NCBI GenBank assembly: GCA_032622095.1
Contig: CP136063.1
Location: forward strand, 145,937,379 to 146,001,378
Direction: 5' to 3'
Length of the DNA: 64,000 nucleotides
Source: Siphonodentalium dalli
Taxonomy: Eukaryota > Mollusca > Scaphopoda > Gadilida > Siphonodentaliidae
Part shown: piece after piece, positions 1 to 10,985 of the stretch
Numbering within the stretch: position 1 is the stretch's first letter
How the letters are laid out: each line of letters begins with the position of its first letter
The notes under the pieces: generated by a model
What the model saw: only the letters and a program-made list of their open reading frames with translations
Told to the model about the DNA's origin: nothing
The model's database searches: none
Program-made: the position numbers and the translations under genes

Positions 1-1675
1 TGATACTTAGTATAGAAAGGGTTAATAAGGTAACTACACGACACTGATACTTAGGTATATACATGGTTAATAAAGCAACTACCCGTCAATGATACTTTAA
101 TATAGAAAGGGTTAATAAGGTAACTACACGTCAATAATTCTTTAATACAGAAATGGTTAATAAGGTAACTTCATGTCAATGATGCTTTATTGTAGAAAGG
201 GTTAATAATGTAACTAATCACCAATGACACTTATTATAGAAAGGGTTAATAAGGTAACTAGGGCCTACCTGTCAATTATTGCTTCAATATAGAAAGGGTT
301 AATAAGGTAATTACACGCCAATGGTACTTTAATATAGAAAGGGTTAATATGGTAACTATCTGTCAATGATGCTTTAAATTCCTTTAATATAGAAAGGGTT
401 ATAATATGGTACTGCACGTCAACGATGCTTTGATACAAAAATGGTTAATAAGGTAATTACCCGTCAATGGCGCTTTAGTATAGAAATGGTTAATAATGTA
501 ACTACTCACCTATGATACTTAGTATAGAACGGGTTGTTTAAGGTAACTACCTGTCAATTAATGCTTTAATATAGAAAGGGTTAATAAGGTAACTACATGC
601 CAATGATACTTAGTATAGAAAGGGTTAATAAGGTAACTGCCTGTCAATTAATGCTTTAATATAGAAAGGGTTAATAAGGTAACTACACGTCAATGTATAT
701 GAAGGGTTAATAAGGTAACTACACGACAATGGTACTTTAGTATATACAGGGTTAATAAGGCAACTATCCGTCAATGGTGCTTTAATATTGAAAGGGTTAA
801 CATGGTAACCACACGTCAATGATGTTTTAATATAGAAAGGGTTAATAAGGTAACTACACATCAATGGTGCTTTAATATAGAAAGGGTTAATAAGGTAACT
901 TCACGTCAATGATGCTTTAATATAGAACGGGTTAATATGGTAACTACTCACCAATGATACTTTTAAAGAACGGGTTAATAATGTAACTACCCGGCAATAA
1001 TTCTTTAATATAGAAATGGTTAATATGGTAATTACACGTCAATGATGCTTTAATATAGAAAGGGTTATAATAAGGTAACTACACGTCAATGATGCTTTAA
1101 TACAAAAATTGTTAATAAGGTAACAACCCGTCAATGGCGATTTAATATAGAAAGGGTTAATAATGCAACTACTCACCAATAATATTAAGTATAGAAAGGG
1201 TTAATAAGGTAACTACCTGTCAATTAATGCTTTAATATAGAAAGGGTTAATAAGGTAACTACACGCCAATGGTACTTAGTATAGAAATGGATAAGGTAAT
1301 TATACACGACAATGATAATTTGGTATATACAGAGTTAATAAGGCAACTACCCGTCAATGATGCTATAATATAGAAAGGGTTAACATGGTAACTACACATC
1401 AATTATGTTTTAATATAGAAAGGGTTAATAAGGTAACTACACGTCAATGATGCTTTAATACAGAAAGGGTTAATAAGGTAACTACACGTCAATGATGCTT
1501 TAATATAGAATGGGTTAATACTGTAACTACTCACCAATGTTACTTACTATAGAAAGGGTTAATAAGGTAACTACCTGTCAATTAATGCTTTAATATAGAA
1601 TGGTTAATAATGGTTAACTACACGCCAATGATGCTGTCATATAGAACGGGTTAATACGGTAACTTCAAGTGCAGA
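1..1675. repeat. 45-bp minisatellite, about 37 copies
   Basis: Degenerate tandem array. The unit carries TCAATGATGCTTTAATATAG, then AAAGGGTTAATAAGGTAACT, then a short ACACG-type linker. Two successive units starting at 1441 and 1486 give the 45-bp period. Because 45 is a multiple of 3, a 15-residue periodic frame stays open for short stretches on the minus strand (625-864), but stops interrupt it elsewhere, so I do not call a protein. The array is cut by the left edge of the window. Confidence 0.93.
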
Positions 1676-2015
1676 TTATACAGTTTAACAAAATACCACA
1701 GGTGTATATATCCGGGTGAACACTGTAGTAAATACCTGGGCGAAAACCTGGTGTAAATACCTCGGTGTAAATACTCCGGATAACCTGGGTCTAAATACCA
1801 CCCGGGTGTGACAGCGTTTTTCTAAATTATATCCGTAAAAACCCGGGTAAACTGGGGTTTAACCTAACATATATAGAAAACACCAGGGTAAATCTTTATA
1901 AAGCCCTGATTTACCTGGGTGTGACATGGGTGGAACCAGGGTAAAACCTACATGTACCGGGGTTCATCAGGGGTATACCTAGGTAAACACCAAGATTTAC
2001 CCAGGTACATTTTTA
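1676..2015. repeat. Degenerate ACCTGGGTGTAAATACC-type repeat
   Basis: Many imperfect copies of a 15-20 bp motif containing ACCTGGGTGTAAAT or ACCCGGGTAAAC, with both orientations mixed. It directly follows the 45-bp array. No open frame or splice structure is visible in it. Confidence 0.6.
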
Positions 2016-2020
2016 TATGG

Positions 2021-2157
2021 GCGCGGCCATATTGGATCCACCAGGCCCGGTTCCGTGGTTTTAGTGCTGCAGGCCAAAGTTCTGGAGTATAGCATTTGTG
2101 GCTGGATGAATCTCTGAAACCACAGATCGGAGCAATGATGAATCCAATATGGCCGCG
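2021..2157. mobile_element. Short inverted-repeat (MITE-like) element
   Basis: CGCGGCCATATTGGAT at 2022-2037 is matched by its inverted complement ATCCAATATGGCCGCG at 2142-2157, giving a ~137-bp element with ~16-bp terminal inverted repeats. No clear target duplication is seen. The short open frame across it is an accident of the inverted repeat. Confidence 0.6.
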
Positions 2158-2361
2158 ACTCGGTGATCTCGCTTATTTCAACCAAATTGGGTGTTGTTAC
2201 TCGGGGACATGGCGGAGGTTATATCGAAGTTAATTTTTGAAAAATTAATTAAATAAATAAAAAAAAAACAAATAAAAAAACATTTAAATTGAACAAGGAG
2301 CTAAAAATTTAATTGAAAATTTAATTTCAATTTTTTTTTTAATCCCAATACTGAAATGATC

Positions 2362-2525
2362 AAAATGTGCGCGAAGCGCACAAGGGGGCCGCCGCTGAAT
2401 GAATAAAGGCTCTGCCTAACATAAAAATGTGCGTGACACGCACACTGGGGTCCGCAGGCCCCTTACAACACACAAGGCAACAGACCCCCCCCCCCCCGCT
2501 GCTGAATAAAGGCTGTTTCAGCTAG
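2362..2525 (+). mobile_element. Helitron-like 3' terminal fragment
   Basis: The segment ends in GCTGAATAAAGGCTGTTTCAG followed by CTAG and T, which fits the CTRR-T end of Helitrons. The same terminal sequence occurs inverted at 21517-21560, so it is a dispersed repeat. An internal copy of GCTGAATGAATAAAGGCT lies at about 2392. I could not find the 5' end, so the left boundary is nominal. Confidence 0.4.
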
Positions 2526-2540
2526 TAACAAATAATTCGG

Positions 2541-3050
2541 CAAAACTCGTCCGTTTCCGTTCCGTATTCAAGCTCCAATCCTCTTTTTATGCTTCGCAGT
2601 TTCAAAATTAGTATTTCTCTTCGCAGTATACCACTCGTTATATATCGTTCGGAACTTAAGAGAGCTATACCATTCTTTAAATTCGTGTGTCAGGCATGGC
2701 TAGCTAAGGTGTAGTATACCATACGCCCGTGAAACACTAAAGAGCGGAAAACCCCGTTTTAATCACGGGTTTTAACGATCAGCATACATATAGCTCTTTA
2801 TTGATATATACCACTCTAGCCACGGCCTAATTGTATTATATGTATGGAGACCATTTTCATAATGTATATATTTTAAATTTGTTTCTCCATACCTGTATGC
2901 AGTAGGTGATGAGAATAAAGAATTGAATTGAACAGGATCAATTCAGTCTGGCGATGAAGAGTTTCACATATTTTCGGCGGGAGTATAGATCTATTTCGCA
3001 TCAAACATAATTGGCGTGTAATACAAATCCTTAATTATGTTTTCAGACCA
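2541..3050. other. No gene seen; LINE/SINE-like tail at 2916-2937
   Basis: No supported coding sequence. The stretch GAATAAAGAATTGAATTGAA near 2916-2937 resembles the short-repeat 3' tail of CR1-like LINEs or of SINEs that use them. No body of such an element was recognised to its left. Confidence 0.35.
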
Positions 3051-3059
3051 TAGTTGCCC

Positions 3060-3530
3060 ATATAAAAATCCCCCTTGGTGTCACCTTGGTGAAACCATGG
3101 TTTCACCAAGGTACCACCTTGGTTCACCATGGTTTCACCAAGGTACCACCTTGGTTCACCATGGTGACATCTTGGTTCACCATGGTGGTAGCACAGTAAA
3201 GTGGCATCACGGTGAAAACACCACGGTGGTACCAAGGTGGTATCACGGTGGTAGCACAGTCAAGTTTTTGTACCAAGGTGAAACCATGGTGGCACCAAGG
3301 TGGTACCACGGTGGTAGCACACTAAAGTTTTTGTACCAAGGTAAAACCATGGTGGCACCAAACCCGACCAAGGTATCACCATGGTGGTAGCACAGTCAAG
3401 TTTTTCTACCAAGGTGACACCAAGGTATCACCACGGTGGTAGCACAGTAAAGTTTTTCTATCAAGGTGAACCATGGTCTCACCAAGTATAACCACGGTGG
3501 TATCACAGCACCAGTGAAGTTTTCAATCAA
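3060..3530. repeat. CCATGGTTTCACCAAGGTACC tandem array (left arm)
   Basis: Short units such as CCATGGT, CCAAGGT, CCACGGTGGTAGCACAGT recur with period roughly 20-50 bp. Many are near-palindromic, so open frames appear on both strands (for example 3037-3390 plus and 3035-3309 minus). These frames are by-products and not genes. Confidence 0.85.
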
Positions 3531-5140
3531 GGTACCACCATTACATTTCACTTTGACCTTCAACCACAATGCTATTTACCATGTTGTGGGTCTCGTGCAT
3601 CTACAATGGTATTTACATGCTTCGATTAATTTATTATTTACAATATATACAATGGTATATGGTGACTCATTAATTGTGTATAACATGCTGCCATATTGTA
3701 CCAATGTACGTAGCTTGTCACCGTATACATGTATCAGGTTTACATACTACAGCACATTACTATTCTACTGCATTGTCAATAGTTGTATATGTAATGCTGT
3801 ATCCCATAATATAAGAATGTTTAGATCGAGGTGAAGCTATTATTAATTATTATAAATGATATCTCAGTTATAACTTTTAACGAACAAACGTATATAATGT
3901 AATAATTAATATGAATGTTTTAGTATGGAATAAATATATAAACTGAATGGAGTTGTTTGGAAGACTTTGTTTACCTTTAATACATCTTTTATAATGTTAT
4001 AATTTAGTACTGTTTGCTTCCAACACAACAGGCAATATTTATCAATATGTACAATTTACATCTCACAATTACGTATTTTAGATATTTCCACAATTATGAC
4101 TCTTTTCGGGGAAAAACAGCTCTGGTTTGAAAATCGAAGATGTACGGCACACAAATACGTTATTCATTTCCCAGAAGGTTTACATGGGCTCGCATTGTCC
4201 TCCTGGAGTCCATATCTGATATGGTGCTTCGTGGAATACTTGTTGCAATAGTGATGATATAATATGCTCACTTTTTGTAAAATTCAACTTCGGTCAAACT
4301 GGCCGAAATATATTTTAACAGTGTTTATTGGCGGTGCGTATGTCCTTACCTGCAATAGAGTCATATTCATTCATCATATTCATTCCGTCATATTCGTTCG
4401 TCATATTCATTCATCATATTCATTCCGTCACTCCGTTCGTCACATTTAGTCATCGTAATTTTTTATATTCATTCAAGTTCATGTTAATGTTCTATGTTTT
4501 TATTCTTGTTATAAACGAAATAAATAATTATCACTACTACCCAACTATCCAATCTCTCTCCTGGCCACCCTTAGAGAGATAGAGAGAGAAAGAGGGAGAG
4601 CGAACGCAAGCAAAAAACACACCAAAGAAAAAACAACTTAAATAAGGCAGTATGGTACGAGGTTTATAGTACGAAATTGTGGGATCCCGAAATTGTGCTT
4701 CCGGTTTATGACCCATGTGCGTTTTGTTGTTCGAGTAAACTTTTCTTGTTTTAGATTGTTTTAGCAAATAATTGGACCTAACTTGCTTCTTAATAACCTG
4801 GAATATTGTTAGCACTGTCTGGATTATGTTTGTTTATGAAAGGGACAAGATGTTATAACCTCCGAAAACAGGCTGAATCAATTAGTTCAGTGCTAGTGGG
4901 ATTACACTTGACCAGTGTTGACATGCACGACAATGTTGAGAGTTTCAAAAGACAGATACTTCACAAAATTATAAACCGTCCAATTAACTCACAAGACTGA
5001 CAAGAGTCAACCACTGGTGACATACAATTATGTAGAATTAGTCGGAATTATGACGTCACAGATCAGTCATGACTCATGAGTCACAAGTTTGTTGGCTACT
5101 AGTACAACATACAAGTACATGTAAAAAGGACGATGGGTCA
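3531..5140. other. AT-rich stretch without recognisable gene
   Basis: Contains a small tandem array of TCATATTCATTC-type units at about 4368-4448 and a purine-rich AGAGAGA tract near 4570-4610. Open frames here are short, biased and unlike known proteins. No splice-bounded exon was recognised. Confidence 0.6.
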
Positions 5141-5142
5141 TA

Positions 5143-5790
5143 TTCTTCAATTTTTATCGAAACATGATTTGAGAACCATGTCGCCATGACATATCGCCCA
5201 GTTACGGAGTCTGCTATTATTTTGATCGAAACGCCGGTGATGCTGTGATATTGAAATTTGTTGAGATATATTTATGACGGATAATCTCGGAGATACGGAT
5301 CCAATTCTGGGACACACATTATAACTGAATCCATCACAAGCTTTTAGTAACGTACTACAGCTATTCTTCAATTTTCATCGCAACGTGATTTGAGAACCAT
5401 GTCGCATGACATATCGCCCAGTTACGGAGTCTGCTATTCTTTTGACGCTGTGATATTGTTGAGATATATTTATGAAATGACGGATAATCTCGGAGATACG
5501 GATCTAATTTTGGGACACACATTATAACTGAATCCATCACAAGCTTTTAGTAACGTACTACAGCTATTCTTCAATTTTCATCGCAACGTGATTTGAGAAC
5601 CATGTCGCATGACATATCGCCCAGTTACGGAGTCTGCTATTCTTTTGACGCTGTGATATTGTTGAGATATATTTATGAAATGACGGATAATCTCGGAGAT
5701 ACGGATCTAATTTTGGGACACGCATTACTAGTAATACTGAATCCATCACAAGCTTTTAGTAGTAACATGCTACAGCTATGTCATTTTATT
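5143..5790. repeat. Three tandem copies of a ~205-220 bp unit
   Basis: The marker GAGAACCATGTCG occurs at about 5171, 5392 and 5595, giving spacings of 221 and 203 bp. The flanking sequence (GACATATCGCCCAGTTACGG, TCTCGGAGATACGGAT) repeats with it. The first copy has a small extra segment. It lies in the loop of the larger fold-back region and has no convincing coding frame. Confidence 0.88.
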
Positions 5791-5899
5791 GGTTTTAAAT
5801 AAAAAAATCAATCTATAAACCGACCGCACTTAACCAAACTGTGTACACTTGTGGTTCCATTTGATCTGATTCGCCTCGCGAGATAAATGATATCTTTGA

Positions 5900-6100
5900 T
5901 ATATTTATATATTTTGACGTGTATGGATAATTGTATAAACTTATAAAATATTCAGGTGTTTGACTGATGCCCATATAAAAAACAATTATGCGCACATTCG
6001 AACATTGTCCAAATAATTATTATTTTGTTTAGGTATCAGTCAAACACTTGAATATTTTATAAATTTAAGCAATAAGCAATACACGTCAAAAACTACAAAC
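5900..6100. mobile_element. Small inverted-repeat element
   Basis: TTATAAAATATTCAGGTGTT followed by TGACTGAT near 5941 is matched by the inverted ATCAGTCAAACACTTGAATA near 6036. The pairing extends outward to the GACGTGTAT/ATACACGTC pair. This gives a ~200-bp hairpin-capable MITE-like unit without coding capacity. Confidence 0.65.
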
Positions 6101-6423
6101 TGTCCTCTGTGCCACTCCACAGTTCTGAAAAACAAGCATATGATAGTAGACGGCATTGTGTTTTACTCGGAAATCTTGGTGACGAAATTAGCGGTCACGT
6201 GACGGAGTTTCCCGGCCCTGAAAACAATAGAGACAATTTCAGTGACGATGAAACTCCCTGAGAACACAGGTTTTTTTCTTCAAATAAATAATAATGCTAA
6301 TTGTTGGTGCCATTCTCAAGGTGTATACTCGCAATGTTAACAACTTTGCTCTAATAAGTCTAAGATCTGTTATCAATGATCTTTAATTATTCATTACATT
6401 TAACACGAACATGCTGATCCCCA

Positions 6424-6794
6424 GGAGCTTGTAACGTACGCGCTCCGCTATACACCCAACCCACACCATACGCTAAACCTCATACAGTAGAGAAGGAGCA
6501 TGATGGCTGAATTTTCTGAAATGCATAGCAACTGAATTTTGATAAAGAAAAGTTACTCGGCTCACTGGGAGTAATGCCGATGGTTGTGATCGATGCAATC
6601 CGGTATCATCTGAAAGAAAAATCATTTTCATATCGATCACAACCATCGACATTACCCCCGGTGAGCCGATAGTAACTTTTCTTGATTAAAATTCAGTTGC
6701 TATGCATTTCAGAACGTTAGCCATCGTACTCATGCATTCTCAACATGAGCTTAATATGTGGGTGGGTGTATAGCGGAGAGCGTTAGAAGCTCCG
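6424..6794. mobile_element. Near-complete palindromic (fold-back MITE) element
   Basis: About 185 bp on the left pairs with about 175 bp on the right. GAAATGCATAGCAACTGAAT, AAGAAAAGTTACT and CGGCTCAC on the left reappear inverted on the right. The outer GGAGCTT, CTCCGCTATACACCCA and their complements extend the pairing to both ends. Only a short unpaired loop remains near 6605-6625. It sits inside the larger 3052-7677 fold-back. Confidence 0.8.
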
Positions 6795-6894
6795 GTGTGC
6801 AGATCGAACCACAGAACATTTAACAATTTACATGGCTGTGGATGGAATCTCATGAAATGGTAACATGTACCGGTAGCAATATTGCAGTAAACTG

Positions 6895-7640
6895 CCATGG
6901 TTAACCGCAGTAAATTACCATGGTTAACAAGTGTAAACCACAACGTTAAACCAAAGTATAGCACCATGGTAAACCACAGTATACCACCATGGTAAACCAC
7001 AGTATACCACCATGGTAACACCACGGTAAACCAAAGTATACCACCATGGTAACACCACGGTAAACCACAGTATACAACCATGGTAACGCCACGGTAAACC
7101 ACAGTATACCATCATGGTAACACCACGATAAACCACAGTATACCACCATGGTAACACCGCGGTAAACCAAAGTATAGCACCATGGTAAACCACAGTATAC
7201 CACCATGGTAAACCACAGTATACCATCATGGTAACACCACGGTAAACCAAAGTATACCATCATGGTAACACCACGGTAAACCTCAGTATACCATCATGGT
7301 AACACCACGGTAAACCACAGTATACCACCATGGTAACACCACGCTAAACCATAGTAACACCACGGTAAACCACAGTACACCATCGTGGTAACACCACGGT
7401 AAACCAAAGTATACCACCATGGTAACACCACGGTAAACCATGGTAAAAAAAACGAGATATTTTGGCCACCTATCGTGGTGTCACCATGGTGGTTTACCAA
7501 GGTGGTTTACCACGGTGGTTTACCACAGTGGTAACACCTCGGTAAACCACCACGGTAAAACCATGGTAAACCACCATGTGACACCACGATGGGTGGCCAA
7601 AATATCTCGGGTTTTTACCATGGTTTACCGTGATGTTTTA
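6895..7640. repeat. ACCATGGTAAACCACAGTAT tandem array (right arm)
   Basis: Many copies of ACCATGGTAA / CACCACGGTAAACC / ACAGTATACC in a roughly 23-48 bp higher-order pattern. All three minus-strand frames read as similar repetitive peptides, which marks them as repeat artefacts. It pairs in inverted orientation with the left array. Confidence 0.88.
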
Positions 7641-7679
7641 CGATGGTGGCACCAAGGGGGATTTTATATATGGGTGGAC

Positions 7680-8210
7680 TTTTTGCACAGTAACTTCTAT
7701 AGACCTGTATATAATTCGTATTCTTCAAATAAAATATGGGCTGTACTAAACGACCGATATACATGGCAAGTCACGTCGAGCAATTTTTGTTTCAATTTGT
7801 CAGTCGAAAATTCCCGGCTATAGTCTGGAAAACAGTGAAGCGTGGAATCTCGGACCATATATATAGTTCAGTGGGAGAGCACCATGAGACACCCCTCCAG
7901 CAAAAATCGAAACTTGATTTCTGTTGAAAAAAGCCGAATGTCGAACGTGAAACTAACTTCACGCAAATATCAAATGAATATCGAACGTGAACTGTCAAGT
8001 CTATCGGTCGGTTATAGTACAGACCGCATTTGAGCTGGATAGCACGAATTAGGGCAATAGAAGTTAGCTCTTGCAAAAATAATATTCGATTGGTAAGTCC
8101 AGCTATGGTCTGGAAAACAGTAAAAACGCGAAATCTCGGACCATATTTGAGCCTAAAATAATTGTATTTTTTTGGAAGTGAAAAAAAAACGACGAGAATG
8201 TATAATTCTC
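7680..8210. other. Downstream region with a duplicated ~45-bp motif
   Basis: The motif CTGGAAAACAGTGAAGCGTG with a following CTCGGACCATAT (7825-7860) recurs as CTGGAAAACAGTAAAAACGC with CTCGGACCATAT (8110-8150). No coding exon was recognised. This is the region just 3' of the Patched-family gene. Confidence 0.45.
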
Positions 8211-8213
8211 AAA

Positions 8214-8219
8214 TTTATT
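8214..8219 (-). terminator. Polyadenylation signal AATAAA
   Basis: On the minus strand AATAAA begins eight bases after the stop codon of the last exon (stop at 8227-8229). This implies a very short 3' untranslated region. The cleavage site is not determined. Confidence 0.6.
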
Positions 8220-8226
8220 CACAAAT

Positions 8227-8421
8227 TCACAAATACACCTCATTGGCTGGCGATTCCCTATTTATTACGACAGCTTCATTTGTGGAGACGTCATCTGGGA
8301 CCTTGTAGTCAGATTGATCAGTGTAGGTATCCCAATATGGACCTGGACCAAACCAGCTTAGGATCACAGGCAGGAAGATCAGACCATGGAATAAACCAAA
8401 CAGAACAACTGACGAAAATAC
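8227..8421 (-). CDS. Patched-family protein, last coding exon
   Basis: Last exon of a Patched/PTCHD3-like multi-pass membrane protein. It encodes 64 residues then a stop. The first ~28 residues, including SVVLFGLFHGLIFLPVILSW, form the final transmembrane helix with the GLxHGLxFLPVxLSxxGP signature typical of the C-terminus of Patched, NPC1-related and PTCHD proteins. The remaining ~36 residues are a polar cytoplasmic tail. The acceptor is TTGCAG before GTATTTTCG, in phase 0, and joins cleanly to the exon at 10107-10228. Proteins of this family are RND-type membrane proteins linked to sterol/lipid handling or Hedgehog-like signalling. Which role applies here cannot be told. Confidence 0.92.
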   Translation of the reverse strand, partial: VFSSVVLFGLFHGLIFLPVILSWFGPGPYWDTYTDQSDYKVPDDVSTNEAVVINRESPANEVYL

Positions 8422-10106
8422 CTGCAACACACATACGTACATGTATACTGAAATTATAAACGACAAACACTGCGACAAAGATATTTGGAAGATGCACAAC
8501 ATGTCCTATCCTATTTGACGCCAAACTAGCCAAAACCGCATGAGTCAATTATCCGCCTAGCATGCATGCAGACGAATAACATGGATGTTTTATACATGCA
8601 TGTCTAATGATGTCTTCGTTCACACATCTGGCATTCCTTTAGTTTCTGACAATGGGCGTTATTGTTACGCGTACTCTATCCATATTTACATTTGGGTAGG
8701 GAACATTGATACGAAGTATTCGTTTAGGCTGGTAATTGATACTCGCAGCCAAGTTGGCGGCCAAACTACTGGCAAGAATTGAACAATCCTCGATATAATT
8801 TTCACTTATTAAATTTCATTTTTGTCTTAATATCGATACGTTTGAACTAAACGGTACATAAATCATATTTAAAACGTCTTCAAATACATAACATAGCTAG
8901 CAACCTTCTGTAAAAAAAAAACCCAGTTAATAATCACGATGTGGCATTTCGAAATCCATTCTCCAGTAAACGCCGATGATGGCCGCAACCACATAAGTGA
9001 CTTATTGTGACAAGATTCATAACAATTACCTGATAAATTTTGATTTGCCACATTCAGAATTATCTGGACCAGCTTCCATTTCTTCATCTAATCAATATAC
9101 CTCGAAATGTTATCGCTTCCGTGACCATATATATGCCAGTTAGGGCGGATAACATACTAATTATTTATTCTTATTTTGAAGCTGAACTTCTAATAATTGT
9201 GAATGTATCAGAATATTGGTGACAGGCATACAACCAGTAGTGTTTGTAGCAAATGTCACTGTTCTAGCGCTCAGACTGTTACATCAGTGACGTGTTACAC
9301 TAGTGACATAATGTGGAACAACAATTGTTTTTTTTATCGGATCTTCCACTCACAGGACAAGGCCCATGCTAGGATTATACAGTATGTTCAAAGAGTAATC
9401 AACACATAATGCAACAATTCACTGTCACAACTTATGCTTACAAAATATCTCGTTGCACCAGTGACATTGAATACACATAAAACGTCAATTTCGCACACAA
9501 GAGGTGATTAGTTGACAATAATATATGTAACTGCTCATCTGTTTGAGTTCAGACTGTTTTCGTATTATTTGTTCTTCTTATTTAAAGGAATTTAGGAAAA
9601 AACATTGATCGTTCATCATCACCCTACTTGATGCATCTAATTGTTACACAAATGACATCAAGAATGCGGACATGGTTCCAAACATAATTTTCTAAAGTCA
9701 GTTGTTAGTTAGAATGTCTCACAGCTGTAAACATTAGAATATATGTTTAAGAATGCAACGTATGCCTTTATTGAAATAAAGTGGCAAGACACAAGCATCT
9801 GATCTGGTTTCTTCTAAATATCGTGTTTGGGACATGTTACACCAGTGACATTCAGGAGAGATAAGTGTATTTTTTTTAGAATCTAAAGCGTTTGACCGAA
9901 CACGATTATATTGTGAATAAATATTTGCATATGATGTACTGTTATTGGTTGTGATTTTTGAATATATCCCTATATATATGAAGTCAGTCATAAGCCATGG
10001 ACAAAAAGGATCCCATTTCTGTAGAATGAGCCCCATATATTATGAGCGACCAGCGTACACTTCGAACCCCTAATGCCAATGTTGCGCATATAATATGTAT
10101 ACTCAC
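8422..10106 (-). other. Intron of the Patched-family gene (1.7 kb)
   Basis: Lies between donor GTGAGT at 10101-10106 and acceptor at 8422-8423 on the minus strand. I see no additional gene or clear mobile element in it. Short repeated tracts such as 'cagtgac' around 9240-9460 are too weak to call. Confidence 0.7.
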
Positions 10107-10228
10107 TACAAAGAACAGGGAGAAACCGTAACTTGTGGAATTACCAAGCAGACTGAAAGCTAAAAAGGTACTGAAACCACCGTTAAATACAGCTGGGCCA
10201 ATAGTACTCAGAGTAGTAATCGTTCTTT
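10107..10228 (-). CDS. Patched-family protein, penultimate exon
   Basis: Encodes residues continuing from the split codon G|AA: ERTITTLSTIGPAVFNGGFS and about 20 more, ending before donor GTA|GTGAGT. The motif ...TIGPAVFNGGFSTFLA is a hallmark of the cytoplasmic loop and penultimate helix in Patched/PTCHD3-like proteins. The acceptor is TTTTCAG. Phase is 1 at its start and 0 at its end, matching both neighbours. Part of this exon (10169-10215) is exactly copied into the flanking intron at 10253-10299. Confidence 0.93.
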
Positions 10229-10252
10229 CTGAAAACGAAAATGAGAATGGAT

Positions 10253-10299
10253 TACTGAAACCACCGTTAAATACAGCTGGGCCAATAGTACTCAGAGTA
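10253..10299 (-). pseudogene. 47-bp exact duplicate of part of the exon
   Basis: TACTGAAACCACCGTTAAAT and the 27 following bases are identical to 10169-10215 inside the exon, offset by 84 bp. It lies in the upstream intron without the exon's acceptor or donor, so it should not be spliced as an exon. It is either a local duplication or an assembly artefact. Confidence 0.85.
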
Positions 10300-10309
10300 T
10301 TCCATTTTC

Positions 10310-10985
10310 CATAATATGACTGCCATTTTGGCGGTCATTTTGAGTCAAAGTTACCATTTTGGTTCTATTGAGTTGGAATATTCATAGGTAAAGGTATGTC
10401 TCACTTACGATGCACAGTTCTGCTCATTTCTTTTTATAATATGACAATGGTGATTTTTTTGTGAAATTTTATAGCACGTTCTGTAAAATATAAATTTTGA
10501 GAGAACGGAAGGGACTGCGACTCACAGAACGGCATATTTCATTGCTCCAATGATCAGTTAACATTAAAAATATATAATAAATGCGGGTTGCAGCGTGCGG
10601 CTACGGATTCAAATCCAATGATCTGTTAACTTAAATTTTTTTTTAAATAAAGTTGCAATTCTCAACCAGTTCCAAACAGCAGAAACTAATCTAGAAAATA
10701 TTAGTGAAAAATAGTCACATTTTCCACAACCGATGGCCATTTTGGTGGCCATCTTGGAATGGGGATATCCGATTTGCCCTAAAATGCCAGCATTGTGTCT
10801 TAGCTTCAAATAATATATACATGTGTATACATTTGTCAAGATTTACTCTCTATAATTTGCATCAAACTAACTTATAGTGCCTCGTCTTAAAACATGGCGA
10901 CCATGTTGGACGCCATCTTGTTTCGTGTCTACGCGGCCACGCGTTCCGTGTTAACATTGCTTAAAAGTTCTACGCTGCCGTAACA
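10310..10985. repeat. Dispersed ~650-bp repeat (copy 1)
   Basis: Shares many blocks in the same order and orientation with 57480-58130. Examples are CATTTTGGCGGTCATTTTGA, TGAGTTGGAATATTCATA, TTCCAATGATCAGTTAAC-type sequence and ATGTTGGACGCCATCT. It holds no coding sequence I recognise. Its right end abuts the long-TIR element. Confidence 0.75.

Larger units (their letters stand above)
3052..7677. mobile_element. Large fold-back element with tandem-repeat arms
   Basis: The outer edge CATATAAAAATCCCCCTTGG (near 3059) reappears inverted as CCAAGGGGGATTTTATATAT (near 7651), marking terminal inverted repeats about 4.6 kb apart. Both arms are built of short, largely self-complementary repeats: CCATGGT/CCAAGGT/CCACGGT on the left (3060-3530) and ACCATGGTAAACCACAGTAT types on the right (6895-7640). 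The loop holds a triplicated segment and two smaller inverted-repeat elements. The single-element reading is inference. No transposase frame was recognised, so any such element would be non-autonomous. Confidence 0.55.

Noticed and set aside
6740-7500. Long minus-strand frames reading VYRGVTMVVYCGLPW-like repeats
   Set aside because: All three frames give similar repetitive peptides from the ACCATGGTAAACC array. No start, domain or splice support.
10570-10625. tRNA-like B box (GGATTCAAATCC)
   Set aside because: No A box at the right distance and no cloverleaf. No tRNA or rRNA gene was found in the window.
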